From Eumeta japonica (taxonomy: Eukaryota > Arthropoda > Insecta > Lepidoptera > Psychidae): a stretch of 64,000 nt of DNA. The translations under genes and the position numbers were made by a program. The notes under the pieces are model-generated. The model worked only from the letters and a program-made list of their open reading frames with translations, had not been told where the DNA came from and searched no databases. Positions 25,175 to 36,459 of the stretch are shown here, piece by piece (the stretch's first letter is position 1; every line of letters begins with the position of its first letter). Where the stretch lies: NCBI GenBank assembly GCA_005406025.1, contig BGZK01000154.1:248001-312000 (forward strand), given 5' to 3'.

Positions 25175-25320
25175 TTTTCGATGACCATATAGAATCTATA
25201 AAGATGTAAAGTTGGTTAGGTTAGGTTAGGTTAGGTTAGGTTAACCATCATTACTTAAATTTTCGAAAGTTATAATAAAATTATTACAAGTTCTTATAAT
25301 CGTATAGTAAGCCTCATTAA
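25175..25320. repeat. Dispersed repeat, copy B, carrying the TTAGG run
   Basis: Aligned by eye to 24665-24805. The single GGTTA of copy A is replaced here by six tandem GGTTA units; both flanks still match copy A. Confidence 0.7.
25214..25243 (+). repeat. Interstitial insect telomere-type repeat, six TTAGG/GGTTA units
   Basis: Six exact GGTTA copies (the TTAGG unit of most insect telomeres) are followed by ACC. Because a paralogous repeat 500 bases away has the same flanks with one unit, local slippage from a single GGTTA is more likely than a chromosome fusion scar. Confidence 0.95.
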
Positions 25321-26260
25321 ATTGACCAATAATTATTATACATAAAATTAATATCATTCTTAAAAAATGAATGACATACTCAGAATTTTACTACTTTGAA
25401 AGATAATTTTACCGACTTTTACTTGCAATGAAAAAAAATAACCTAATTAAAATAAATAATAAAAATTATGTACAATAATATAATAATTGATAACTATATA
25501 TCGATTAAAGAAATTTATTATGATTATTACTACAAGACAGGTCTTGGTCACCGCTAATGACGAAAAAGCAATCTTAGGTCAATATTAAAAAAGAAAAAGA
25601 AATAATAGATGAAAACATAATAAGAAAATTAAAAACAATAACCCGACCGTGTAAAAGTGAACTGAAAAGGTGGAAACAAGATGATGTAAAACATCATCCA
25701 ATCGAATATAATAAATATTTGCATTCAGGAGCTTTAGACTCACGTTTATTTACTTGCAACGAGTCTAGCTACATGCATGTTATATGTGATTTTAACTGCA
25801 AGCAAAAGCTCGAAAACAAGTTTGTAAAGCAAAATATTCTGGAATCACAATATGTGTACGAGTCATTCAGACCGTATAGAACTTGGAGATCCTCACGACT
25901 TCAATGACATCATATGTCTAACGAAAAATTCAAATATAACTGCGATTGAATTGAATACGAAACGTATACATCACCGAAAGGATTTTGATTGGGCAAAATA
26001 ACTATTTGGGTTCAGCATTCACCTACGCCAACCCATAAAATTATGAACTAGGGTATTTTTAAAGCAGTTGGGTTGTTTATTAAAACAAAGACTACGACCG
26101 GGAATAAAAGTGAGAAAATGTTATAATTTCAAATTAATATGTTGCAAAGTAACGAAATTCGAATTTGAATTTGAATATACGTGGCGCAGACACAACCACA
26201 GGCACAAAAAACACTCCAGCATATTTATTTATTTATAATACCACATAATTATACACAAAC
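25321..26260. other. Noncoding stretch
   Basis: AT-rich, with no recognised gene or repeat copy. Confidence 0.35.
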
Positions 26261-26480
26261 TAGATTCCGCCCGCGGCTCCGTTCGGGTAGACAAAAGTAA
26301 ATTCCTTCATTTCATAATCATAATCGCTAGCCCAGCCTCGATTTAAGTAGGCTCTAGTTCTGATCACTTCTCACTCCAATTCCAGTCACGATCTTGATAC
26401 TAATTTTGATCCACGGTCGATTTCGATCTTGGTCCCGTTGTAGAATTTCGATTCCATTACCGGTCACAGTACCACTCTGG
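26261..26480 (-). mobile_element. Repeat terminus plus degenerate 6-bp array
   Basis: AAACTAGATTCCGCCCGCGG and the following GTTCGGGTAGAC form the terminus. An array of GATTTCGATCTTGG-type hexamers runs from about 26335 to 26475. Same family layout as 7665-7910 and 24971-25140. Confidence 0.6.
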
Positions 26481-26888
26481 ACGAAGCCGAGACAAATTCT
26501 AGTATCAAAATAAAATTTATGTTACATTGCTTGAGGAGAGTATTGCTTTCTATAAGTGAATAAATGTTTAGGATCGTAATAACACACCTATACAGATGAA
26601 ACTAAAGCGAAATGTTAATGGTCTATTTTACCCAAGAAGTTCTTTATAATTGAAGTTATTCTTAGCATTGGTTTAGTAGTTCGGTTCAATAGTAAAAATA
26701 AGCAGGCGACGTGAAATACTAATGCTAGTTTCCTTTTTCAGAAATCTTCCCATTCACTAGCACAACATATCGTCAGTTTCATAGTAATTGTATGCATAAT
26801 TTAAGCACGCAAAAAAAATCGACAATAACAAATTATTTTTACATATTACTTATTACACAGCCCATTTACTAATTGTGAAAGACGGATC

Positions 26889-27446
26889 TCACCAAGTTTC
26901 AGTCATATCTCGCTCCATAAATATTTTCGTACTGAATTCAACCGCCCATAACTCCAATAAAAAGGAAATTACGCACACATATACCCACGCGACTACATCA
27001 AAACAAAGGAATATGTCTACTAAATAAATGAAAAAACAATGATTGGTTTTTATAGTCATCATACAGTAGATGATAACCATGTATACAAATGGAAATAAGA
27101 CAGAACCTATGACTTTTGCAACCACAGGTTCATACAACAGGTGAGCGTACTCGCTCTCTTTTTTTAGTCCATATAGTTTGTATAGACGAATTACGAAAGT
27201 GTGATTCGTAAATCCGAAAACATAGCTTTTTATACAGTTTATAGTGAAATGTACATTTTTAACATAGTTTGTACATATAGGTTTATTTTGTAAATAAACG
27301 TGCGACTTCGCATGAATTTTACTTCCGAAATGCATCAAACATGTATGCATTTTAGTAACATAGAAATCCTTCAGAGGGCAGACCACGTGACATAGACGTC
27401 GGCGGTCTTCACGACGGTAGAACCGCCGACCGCTGACGGTAGTCAT
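26889..27446 (-). CDS. Unassigned 185-codon open frame, possible membrane-protein exon
   Basis: This is the longest open frame of the window. The N-terminal half is basic and cysteine/histidine-containing. The C-terminal half holds two strongly hydrophobic segments of about 20 residues: VIGSVLFPFVYMVIIYCMM (residues about 115-133) and FFIYLVDIFLCFDVVAWVYV (about 140-159). They are separated by a short polar loop, and the frame ends EFSTKIFMERDMTETW. The frame closes at a TGA that overlaps a good splice donor (TG then GTGAGA), as expected of an exon ending in phase 2. I see no following exon and no convincing upstream acceptor, and the start is uncertain; M at residue 33 is an alternative. Two-segment topology would fit part of a multi-pass receptor or carrier, but no family motif is present. 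It may equally be chance or an old pseudogene. Confidence 0.3.
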   Translation of the reverse strand: MTTVSGRRFYRREDRRRLCHVVCPLKDFYVTKMHTCLMHFGSKIHAKSHVYLQNKPICTNYVKNVHFTINCIKSYVFGFTNHTFVIRLYKLYGLKKESEYAHLLYEPVVAKVIGSVLFPFVYMVIIYCMMTIKTNHCFFIYLVDIFLCFDVVAWVYVCVISFLLELWAVEFSTKIFMERDMTETW

Positions 27447-27839
27447 CCAGGGGGGCCAGATAGCGGCGCCTTACGGTACGACCCGGAATCGACATCGAAA
27501 ATTAGCATAGCTGTCTCGACTATACGGCTTCCGATCGAGGACAAATTTTGAGATCCGGGTCGCTTCAACTCGATCGATCTGAAATCGGTTGAATTGATCA
27601 CTCTTTAAAGGACGAATCAGGAAATTGCAGAAAATAGTATAAGAATGCAACTGCATGCTACATTCAATCTGCACTAGTAATGCATCTAGCATACAGTACA
27701 TAGCATACGTGTTGGCATATCGGAGGTGAAAAGTGTTCGGAGGTGTTATTTCGACGACTTAAGTTGGGAGACGCCGCTCCTGCAAACAGTCAGCCTATCG
27801 GTAAAATCAAAGACGGGCCGTTAAGCGTTCCATACGTGT

Positions 27840-28600
27840 GCGCCCGATCCGTCACACGATTATTACTATTAAACTAGTGTAAACGAAAAAGCACCAGCAA
27901 AAGAGCGTATCTTCATTGCACTTACGTCCTTTTGTTGAAGCATAATTTTTCGGCAATAACTCAAAAATGGTATTTCGGATCATGTTTAAAATAATTTTCG
28001 TTGAAAGTATTTATTAAGCGTTGTTCTTGCAATTTTTTTCATATTTTTTTGGAATTACCGTTTAAAAAATAAAAGAGGGAGATACATTAGATAATTTATG
28101 CTACTTTCGCAGTGATTATTTCCGAAAATATTGAAGTGAATATTTTCGATTTTCACCTTGAAGGTGTTATCTTAAAATGCTTTAAAAGAACTGTTAAAAT
28201 ATGTGCTTCATGTTGATGGTTGCTAAAAAAATTTTTTTCACTTTGTTACATTTATGCAGTGCCTCCCCAAAAAATATTTATTTTTGTTATTTAACTACTA
28301 AACTAAGTAGCGTAATAGTGTAGCTGTAGCATAGTAGTATATAAGACACCTATACTTTAAATGTCATCAGGACCAACAGGTCGCTTCGGGGGTTTTTTGG
28401 TCCGTGAGAGTCGGACACTCCCCACGCACGCGGGTGCATGGATAGTACATTAGTTTTTTTATCTCCCTCGCCCCGCAAGGAGAAATGTAGTTTTTTTAGT
28501 AAAATGCTTGTGACAATCGGACGGACGGACGGGCGGACGGATATGACAAATGTATACGAGTTCCGTTTTTACCATTTTGGTTCGGACGTGTAAAAATAGT
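27840..28600 (+). mobile_element. Dispersed element, copy 1 (inverse copy at 61640-62240)
   Basis: From about 27885 to 28260 the sequence matches the reverse complement of 61850-62220. Shared phrases include CACCAGCAAAAGAG, AACTCAAAAA, GAAAGTATTTATTAA and TTTTTTCATATTTTTT. The tail carries a (GGAC)n-like tract near 28518-28545. No frame survives. It looks like an abundant lepidopteran interspersed repeat. Confidence 0.7.
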
Positions 28601-28809
28601 GAAATTAGAAGCAGTTAGTGATAAAACAAATATCATTAAATTTTACAAAAAAAATAAATATACACAGGCTCTACAGATTTATAATGTAGTAGTATAGATT
28701 TAACGAGACGTTCGCAATCTAACTAAAATAACGATAACATATCCGTTAACATATCAAAGTATTTTCATTCAATTTAATTAATAAAACTTGTTCACAACTC
28801 TTTACAAGC

Positions 28810-28990
28810 TAATGTGGACACGAGTGCGGACGGCGTGCACGGCACTGATCGGTCAGAGCGGGGTCGCGCGAACTTTGACTCCGGCTTGTTGACACACGCG
28901 GGCGCGGGCCGCGCGGACCGGCGCCCGCTTCGGAAATTTCCAATAAGGGAATCGAACCTTCGGGACGACCACCGCCGGGATTCGCGTCTC
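28810..28990. other. CpG-rich patch
   Basis: Strong local GC and CpG enrichment with overlapping open frames on both strands. A B-box-like GGTTCGATTCC lies on the minus strand at 28948-28958, but no tRNA fold goes with it. Confidence 0.4.
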
Positions 28991-29874
28991 TCTTTGTGGA
29001 ATGTTTGAATTCCATTATTCTTCCTTTATGCCATTGATGATTTTATTTATCGAAGTTTACTGCGACAAAGTTTAATGATCTAACCTAAAATCCTAGATTG
29101 CCGAATGTCGCAATCGGTTGTCATAAAAGCCATAAAACTAGAGTAGACTGTATTTTTAATACGATTTTATGACGCAAAATAAGATGATAAGCTTAACAGC
29201 CTGTACGAAGTTCGGTCCCTTGACGCGTCCTAGACCAGAAACCCGATGCCCGACGTCTGTTTTCGCACGCAACAGGTACGTCCAAACGTCCCGACTGTCA
29301 CTGAATAACACAGCGCTCCGAGAACTCGAGATGACGGCCGCTAAACACCAAATTCAGATCTCATAAACGATACACAATGAATAATCATCAATGATGTTCT
29401 ACGTAAACTAACAAGTCACTGATAATATAATCCTATATAAACCTTTTAAGTCATAGTTGAAATATCCCTATGATTTTTTTTTTATTTTGAAGAATTAGTA
29501 GGGTGTGTAGTTTCAGATTTGTTTACAATGTGACTTCCATCACAATTTCGGTACACATTCTTGGCTGTGAAATAAAATTGTAAGTTTAACTATCGGTCAC
29601 CTCTTAACTATCGGTTACCACATTTTTTGTTTCAATTTTTACAAATATTTGAACAGCTATTAAAAATTTACAATGAGAAAATTTCAGGACAATCCTTAAG
29701 ATATCAGAAATCATTTTACGAGAAGTTGTATTTTTATTATTCACGAGGTTTAGAATGATTATTTAATACTTTTTATTTTGTTTCACAGTATGACAGCCTT
29801 ACTTTGGTTTATTCGTATTCTGTGTATAAAGTGATCGTTAGAATAAACCAACTGAAGATTATACTTCCACCGTT
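28991..29874. other. Noncoding stretch
   Basis: No gene recognised; a modest GC rise at 29200-29340 only. Confidence 0.35.
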
Positions 29875-31930
29875 CATCACCAAGATCCTGTACTGCTGGA
29901 GAGATTTAGAGGACGAGAATTACTTTTAAAAATCAAAAATCTTAAGTTATATAAAAGCAATAGACTAGACGACATACCAAATGAAGTCTTGAAATCAGCT
30001 AAACATCTACTAGTCACATATTTAACTAACTTTTTTAACAAAATATTGTACAATAAAAAAATACCAAAAGAATGGGCACAGGCTGACATCATACCGTTAT
30101 ACAAAAAAGGTGACTTTGCTGATATTAGAAATTGCCGCCCCATTAGTTAACAACCAAATATATACAAACTATTCGCCTCGTATCTCGAAAACTGCGTTGA
30201 GCCCTACACCGAAAACTACTAGCCACCAGAACAAGCAGGATTTAGAAAAGGTTTTTCAACAATTGACTACAAACACACTTTTGAACGAATAATTGAAAAA
30301 TATGAATAACATCAATTTCCACTCTATTTGGCCTACATAGATTATGTTAAAAAGTTTGACTCAATCTTACATTAAAGCATATGGAAAGCCTTAGAAGAGT
30401 GTAACGTACCAAAAGAAACCTCAGAACTTTTAGAGAATATCTATGAGAAAAGCATAAGTAGAGTTAAACTGGAGAGAAAAGGCCTCGAAAACAAAATCGG
30501 TACATGAGTAAGACAAGAAGACCTGTTCTCACCCAGATTGTTCATTACTGTCCCTCAATATATTATTAAAAGCTTAAAATGGCCAAAAAAAAGGATTTTC
30601 ATAATGGGAAAAACCTAAACAACTTCACATTTGCTGATTATATAGTATTATTTTCAGAAACACCGACATAATTGCAATATGATAACCGATGTCAACAATA
30701 TCAGTCGTAACATCGGTTTAAAGTTAAGTACTACTAAAACCCCAGTTATAACAAACAAAAAAACAACCAATCAAAATTGATGACAACCCATAAAAATATG
30801 TACAAGAATACATCTACCTAGGCAAACAAATATCTTTGAAATAAAACACGACATATAGATGAATTAAACAGACGCATAAGCTTAACATGAAAAACATTTT
30901 GGAGTTATAAGGATATTTTAAAGTTAAATATACCACCCTACCTAAAGTCTATTGTTCTGGATTCCAGCCTACTGCCCTGTCTATCTTACGCTCGCCTAAC
31001 ATGGATTTATAATGGAAAAACTGAAAGCAAAATTCAAACATGTCAAAGAGCCATGGAAAGGAGCATTCTAAAAGTAAAGCACATAGATAAACAAAGAAAC
31101 TTATACATAAGAAGACGAATAAAGATAATGGATTCTCTATCCACTGTAAAAAATTAAAATGGAAATAGTCGCGTCATGTCGCACATATGAGTGCCTACAG
31201 ATAGATAGCTGAACAAAGTGACGCACGGGGCTGATCCGAATGGAAAAAAAAATTGGTTGCCTGTAAAGTCGGTATACGGGCGAAAGTTTTACGTGACAAC
31301 GACTTTGAGTGGTAAAATCATTTTAATGTGAATATTCATTCGTATAGTAGGAAGAAGGATGAAATAATAGTAACAATTTAAAACATTTATTTATACAAAG
31401 AATTATATTTAAAACATTAATTTATACAAAGAATCTCGCACTCAATTTCATATTAACAAAATTTTATTTTTACCTTTACACATACATACGTATTTATATA
31501 CAAATATACATACAATAACTTGCAATACATTTGCGTACAATGAAACAGCGTTTACTACAACTTAACTTGTTCCTATCTGAGTGGAAGGGACGCGTGCCTT
31601 TCACTTTTATGTCTGTCTCTCTCGCTCTTAGGCGGGCTAACCATGCCCAAGTGGAAGGGACGCGTGCCTCTCACTCGCTCTCATTGTGAGCGCATAACGT
31701 GAGCGGAGCGTAACGCAGTTTCTTGAAGTGTCACCCGGCAAACCAATTTATAAGACGTTGTCACGTCAAAAGAAATAGGACAGGCGCCCTGATGACTTTA
31801 AGACATCTAAAACACAGCAGAAAATGACTGGGCAGTAAAAGCCAAAGATACAAAACTTTGGAGTACAATGGAAGAGGCTTGTACTCGACAAAGGGTCTTT
31901 ATATATACAAAAAAATAAAATACATAACAA
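29875..31930 (+). pseudogene. Dead RTE-clade retrotransposon, 5'-truncated, split by insertion
   Basis: The translation shows reverse transcriptase in order: NRLDDIPNEVLKSAKHLL near 29960-30010, KKIPKEWAQADIIPLYKKGD near 30057-30115, NCRPIS near 30130, EQAGFRKGFSTIDY near 30230-30265 and a palm motif AYIDYVKKFDS near 30330-30365. The polymerase box is TFADYIVLFSE near 30630-30660 (FADY where an active enzyme has FADD). The thumb and tail follow, ending with DWAVKAKDTKLWSTMEEAC near 31825-31885. Many stops and frameshifts show it is dead. A separate element of about 520 bp sits in the tail at 31251-31775. The 5' part is missing, as usual for LINE copies. Confidence 0.9.
31251..31775. mobile_element. 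About 520-bp element nested in the RTE tail
   Basis: The RTE reading frame runs through a KWK-SRHVAHMSAYR phrase to EWKKKIG at about 31250, then resumes as KEIGQAP near 31770 in the same frame. The sequence between is foreign. Its ends carry an inverted motif: TTTTACGTGACAACG at 31287-31301, and its inverse (with one extra base) at 31756-31771. Inside are two 31-bp tandem units (31377-31407 and 31408-31438) and a direct repeat containing GTGGAAGGGACGCGTGCCT near 31581 and 31651. Superfamily unknown; probably a non-autonomous DNA element. Confidence 0.75.
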
Positions 31931-31991
31931 TATAAAATTATTTATTAAGGACAAATATAAGACTTATAGTTATTATTATTATTATTCCATT

Positions 31992-32350
31992 CAAAAACGT
32001 GGTATATTAAAAAATTGTTGTATTATTTTTAATGTCACCTTGCCGAGTTTGGATTTGAAGTTCGCTACGACACTAGTAGGACGATCGTGTAGCAGAGCCA
32101 GGGTAATGAGACCGATAGCGATCGAACATAAGCTATCCTCGTTCGGGCACGCTTGGACACTGCCGTGGTCGTGAACCATCGGGAAAGTTAGCCTCATGTG
32201 ACCACTCGTTATTACCCTGCTTTGAGGATTAAAAGACAGTTTTTTGGTTTTCATTATTTGTTTTACGTTACGTAACCGAAATTGTTTTCTTTCGAGTGCA
32301 CTTCGTTGAATTGTGATTGAAAGTGTCCTACAATATTTGTGTTGTAACAT
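31992..32350 (-). other. Region open on both strands, unassigned 119-codon frame
   Basis: The minus strand is open for 119 codons from an ATG at 32350, and the plus strand is also open over much of the same part. Local GC is higher than in the flanks. Phrases such as HMRLTFPMVHDHGSVQACPN look more protein-like than the average shadow. It follows the RTE 3' end directly, so it may be part of another repeat. I cannot name it. Confidence 0.3.
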
Positions 32351-33359
32351 TTCAACAAGATGGTCTGCGAGTGCTAAGCGCCTACATGACTCTCATTATC
32401 CGTATTTGAAGACACAAGAAGGAATGTATTGAAAAAGAGAGTAATGCAAAAGCGATTGACAGAGGCAGTTGTAATTATGAAAACTCTACAAAAATAGTAT
32501 TGCAGATAAGGTTGTTACACGAACATATTCTATGGTAGAAAACCAAATAATTAAAAAAGGAAACAAAAATTTCTAGTGACGATGATGAATCATCTACTGA
32601 CGAAATAAATGAAAATTTAGTTTGTGATGATGAGTCCAAATATTCAGAAGAAAAAAACTCTGTGTAACCGATGGAGAAGCAATGGAAAGTAGGCACATAA
32701 AGAATATTCTGACAACTATAATCCAACTTCTTATGTCTGGATCGTTAAAGTCTATTTCTTTGATTTTTTTTATCATTTTGATGTGTATTTTTTCATTTTG
32801 TTTTATATTTTGATGATTTTATTTACGTTATAAACAATTCTCCAAATTAATAACTAACATTTACTTGTTTTGAAAATGTTAATCTTCATTTATGACACGA
32901 ATTATGAATTACGACACTCATTTCACATAATATGAACTTTGAGCGGGTTCTCATTTTCCGAACTAAGGGGTGATGAAGAGCGAATGACATTGTTTTGCGA
33001 AATTTGTCATTTTTTAAGAAATCCACAGCTGTAATTGATTAAAACTGTATCTGTAACTAAAACAAAACTAGATTTAAGTTCCCAATTAAAATTTATAATA
33101 ATGAAAAGAAATATGATTTTCACAAACAATTTTTCCTAGTACGCCTCGATTCCCCCGGACCCCCCTAACTAAAATCGCACGTCAATTACGAAGGCAATCT
33201 GATAACGAAAATCCGATATAAGTATCCTATGTGTAAACGTGAAGTGTTGTGGTTGCTTATTGATGTAATATTTAAAATATAGTACCTTAATAATATCTGT
33301 ACATGCAATAGAATTGTAACAGGACGATGTCTGTACGCTATAGATATGAACAAAAACTG
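32351..33359. other. Noncoding stretch with a possible acidic protein remnant
   Basis: At about 32575-32660 the plus strand reads SSDDDESSTDEINENLVCDD before stops. The acidic style is common near C-termini of DDE transposases, but nothing else supports this. The rest is AT-rich. Confidence 0.3.
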
Positions 33360-33712
33360 ATATGGGGGTTTTTATTAGAGCAACAGAAGCCCAAACAACA
33401 GTTTTTAGAATTTTTATCTGTCTGTGTGTTTGTTACAACATCACACACAAAACTGCTAAATGGATTTTGATGAGGTTTTTGTAGTTTGTAGTGTGGGATC
33501 CAACTTAATATCTAAGCAATGTTTTATCTGATTCGGTTGGATAGAACCAGAGATACAGCTTGACTTCTTCGTAGTATTGCTTTTCATACATTAGGGAGAT
33601 CATTTAAAATGGTGGTTTGGGGAAAATGAATAAACGCCATTAGCGCTTCTAAAATGGTCTTAATATTGTGGTCCGCGCGGGCGGAGTTGCGGCTAAAAGT
33701 TACTAGTACATA
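33360..33712 (+). mobile_element. Helitron-like interspersed repeat, copy 1
   Basis: Matches 38870-39345 in order: TTTGTAGTTTGTAGTGTGGG and ATCTAAGCAATG, ATCTGATT-GGTTG, TCATTTAAAATG, ATGAATAAACGC and a closing GCGGGCGGAGTTGCGGCTAA near 33676. The end GCGGGC-GAG-TGCGG-AAAGCTAGT seen in the better copy ends in CTAG before T, as a Helitron 3' end (CTRR) would. No coding capacity. Confidence 0.65.
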
Positions 33713-34124
33713 TAAATAATTCGCTTATGAGGATTTCGATTCAGATTTCGAATTATACAAAAACCTTTTTCCCTTTTCCCTTCTAAAATTAGATTTCCAA
33801 AGAATCACTAAAACTTCCTGTGCATGAAAACTCAACAAATCGTTTTCCCAACAGCCGTCGCGGTTCTGAAAACATTGTTTGGATGCGAAAGTTTTCTCCC
33901 AAATTTTCACCCCTTCAAATCGGAACTTCGAAAAGCAGGCTGACGCGTCAACCGCAATGCCTTTTCACTCGGTACTGTCGGTTTCAAAAATAAAATGTCA
34001 ATTGTGTATTTTTTTTATATTATACTCCTAGGACAATTCGATTGTTTTAACAAGCTCCTATCAGGTCGATTTCTATGCAACTACGTAATGGAATTTTATA
34101 GATTAAATTTCACACACTTGTAAT

Positions 34125-34395
34125 TGTTGAATCCTCGTCAAATTTAGGAATTGTATACAGTTCTGATGACAATACAATAATATTATACCATTGGACTGAA
34201 CTGATAGTGGAGTTGGAAGGGTTGCATTGGAACTCCATAACGTGACACTGAATACTAGCCATGTATAGGTTTGTTGAATTTGTCTTGAGACACGCTTTGG
34301 CCACAATTAGTTTTCAGGCTCCGATGATGGAAGATTGGCACTGGATCTCCGTAACGAAACAACGTATACTAGCCAAGGTTGCGCTTATTGCATCA
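34125..34395 (+). repeat. Tandem repeat of about 122-bp units
   Basis: Units beginning GATAGTGGAGTTGGAAGGGT (about 34202) and GATGATGGAAGATTGGCACTGG (about 34323) share the following ACTCC-TAACG-GACA and TACTAGCCA blocks. A worse unit precedes them. The open frames across it on both strands come from the repeat. Confidence 0.6.
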
Positions 34396-34515
34396 AAAAT
34401 TATCTCTAAAATTAAAGTTTATTATTTTCTCAGTAAATTTAATATATCAATTTTTCAGAAAATTGTGATTCTTAAAGTTTTTTCTATCATCCTTTAGCTT
34501 CTAGCCACCAAAACA
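34395..34515. repeat. Second copy of the 3342-3480 repeat
   Basis: Shares TTATTTTCTCAGTAAATTTAATAT, split here by changes, and TTTAGCTTCTAGC with the copy at 3342-3480. Confidence 0.5.
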
Positions 34516-36459
34516 AGAATTGCAATTGTTTTTCGTTTGCTTCTTTTACACATTAAAAAAATTCTTAAAGTAAATTAACGATCTGATTGTTGTCAAATTT
34601 TACGAGTAATATATTACGAATAAACACTACCATCACTGACAAAAAATAATTTCGTATTAACACATTAGAAATACTTAATAATGAACATATATCTTTATTT
34701 ATAAAAAAATATTTTTTTATAAAAAACTACATTATAAACTATTCTAAAGCAAACGTTTTATGTCAAGCGTGAATGAAACAGTGGGCATTTACTTTGAAAT
34801 TACTCGTCATCTCATCACACGCCGCGCGTCGACTTAACGCGTCTATGAACATCCGCAGGAGCGACCTTCGCGCGACCAAGCGCATGATTTAAAGTGACTA
34901 ACTATTTATTTGTAAATTCGCATGTTGATATTTTTTATCTTTAAGTAAGTATCATTCTTTCACGAAAGATGATAATTATTTATTTTCGCAAATCGGTAAC
35001 CAGGCTTTCTTTGTAAAGGTTTCATCTAATAACAGCCGTGATTTGGTATCGAAAAAAGTTGACTCGAAAGCCCACCCGGCACCGCTACTTGCGCCTAGGT
35101 CACAAGTTGAAAATGGTAAAAAATAGAGATACTGGTCCTATTATCTGGCTAACTTTCTTCGTAGATTCTGTCCATTGATATTGTTGTACCCCTGGCTATT
35201 TTCCCTCCCATATATAATTTCCGACGCATAACAATCGGACGCTCAAAACTAAGAAATAATAGGACTCAATCTAATCTCGCTCGTATGAACAAGCTAAGAT
35301 ATACATTAAAACATATGACTGAATGTTCTATTAGACAACGTTTCATCTCGTTTATTTTATCTATTCACATGTTAATCGATTTGGCATTTTGTAGGTACTT
35401 ATTACTATCCAAAATAGATCGTACAAAATTTAACAAATCGATTAAAAACTTTGAATCGGATTAACGCGTAATTACAATCTTGGAAAAAATGTTTCACTTC
35501 AGACGATCGCTCGCGTGCGACGGCCGGCACCCCGCGGGCGGCCGCTACCGCGTCGTCCACGCATCACTGACCCCGTTACAGAATAATCACGTATTCTACG
35601 TCCACCGTCCACTGTATCCCGAGGTGCGCGAGGCGCTTCGACGGCCGGGCTGTCGTTGCCGTTTGAGCGGATGTATTTATGCATGAACGCTTTCCGATAC
35701 GCGTGCTCCTCGCACACGTGAGCACCGGGGGACGATTTAATAGTCCCGTGAATAATCTGACGTCGTCGCCGGAACGTCTCCTGACGAGACTACTCTTCTC
35801 CGATTAAGTACGTCCATTCGAAACTTTATGTCGGCAAGGGAAAATGCAAATGTCGACATCAAAACTAGCCCAAATAATGGCCATTAATTTGTCATAAAGG
35901 TTAGAGACTTTTGATATTTGCTCAGTTTTTCCTTTAACAAAATTGACGATTTAAAATTTTGAAAATCTTATTGAATAGTCAGTCATTGAAAACATTTTAG
36001 AACTCCAAAATCATTAGACGCATTTCTAAAACAGACTATTTTATTCGGTAGATGTTAAATTTAATTAGTCACTGTTTTGACAAATTAAATCAGCATCAAT
36101 TCAAGAGAAAAAACCATTTTTGAATGTTCTTTACAGAGTCTAGTAGACATTTTAATATGAACAAAATAGCTTTTTATTGGTCATACATTCATTGTAGTAA
36201 TAACAAAACAATTTGAATTACGATTTGATGCTGCAAATGTGACAACTCACCATCAGGCAACTTATCAATATTTAATATCATCGATTTATGGCTTTGTATA
36301 TATATATATTATATCCGACCTTGGCTTTATGGGTACATAAGAAAATCGATGAATTCCATTGAAGAAAATGTTTTTTTTTGTCATGATATTATAATGTTTC
36401 TGGTATTAAATATGAAGTTAATTTATATATTACTAAAACCATTTGATTCATTACAATCA
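34516..36459. other. Noncoding stretch with one CpG-rich patch
   Basis: A CpG-rich patch lies at about 35500-35720, open in several frames but without protein character. The rest is AT-rich. Confidence 0.35.

Noticed and set aside
28948..28958. B-box-like GGTTCGATTCC on the minus strand, suggesting a tRNA
   Set aside because: No acceptor, D or anticodon stems fit around it and the T-stem does not pair properly.
31377..31438. Two spaced 31-bp repeats as a CRISPR array
   Set aside because: The units are directly adjacent without spacers, in a eukaryotic transposable element.
32521..32665. Acidic stretch as the C-terminus of a pogo-type transposase
   Set aside because: Only an acidic run is present before stops; no DDE or zinc-binding motif was found.
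34103..34306. Two overlapping frames of 64-67 codons
   Set aside because: They fall in a tandem repeat of about 122-bp units and show no protein family signature.
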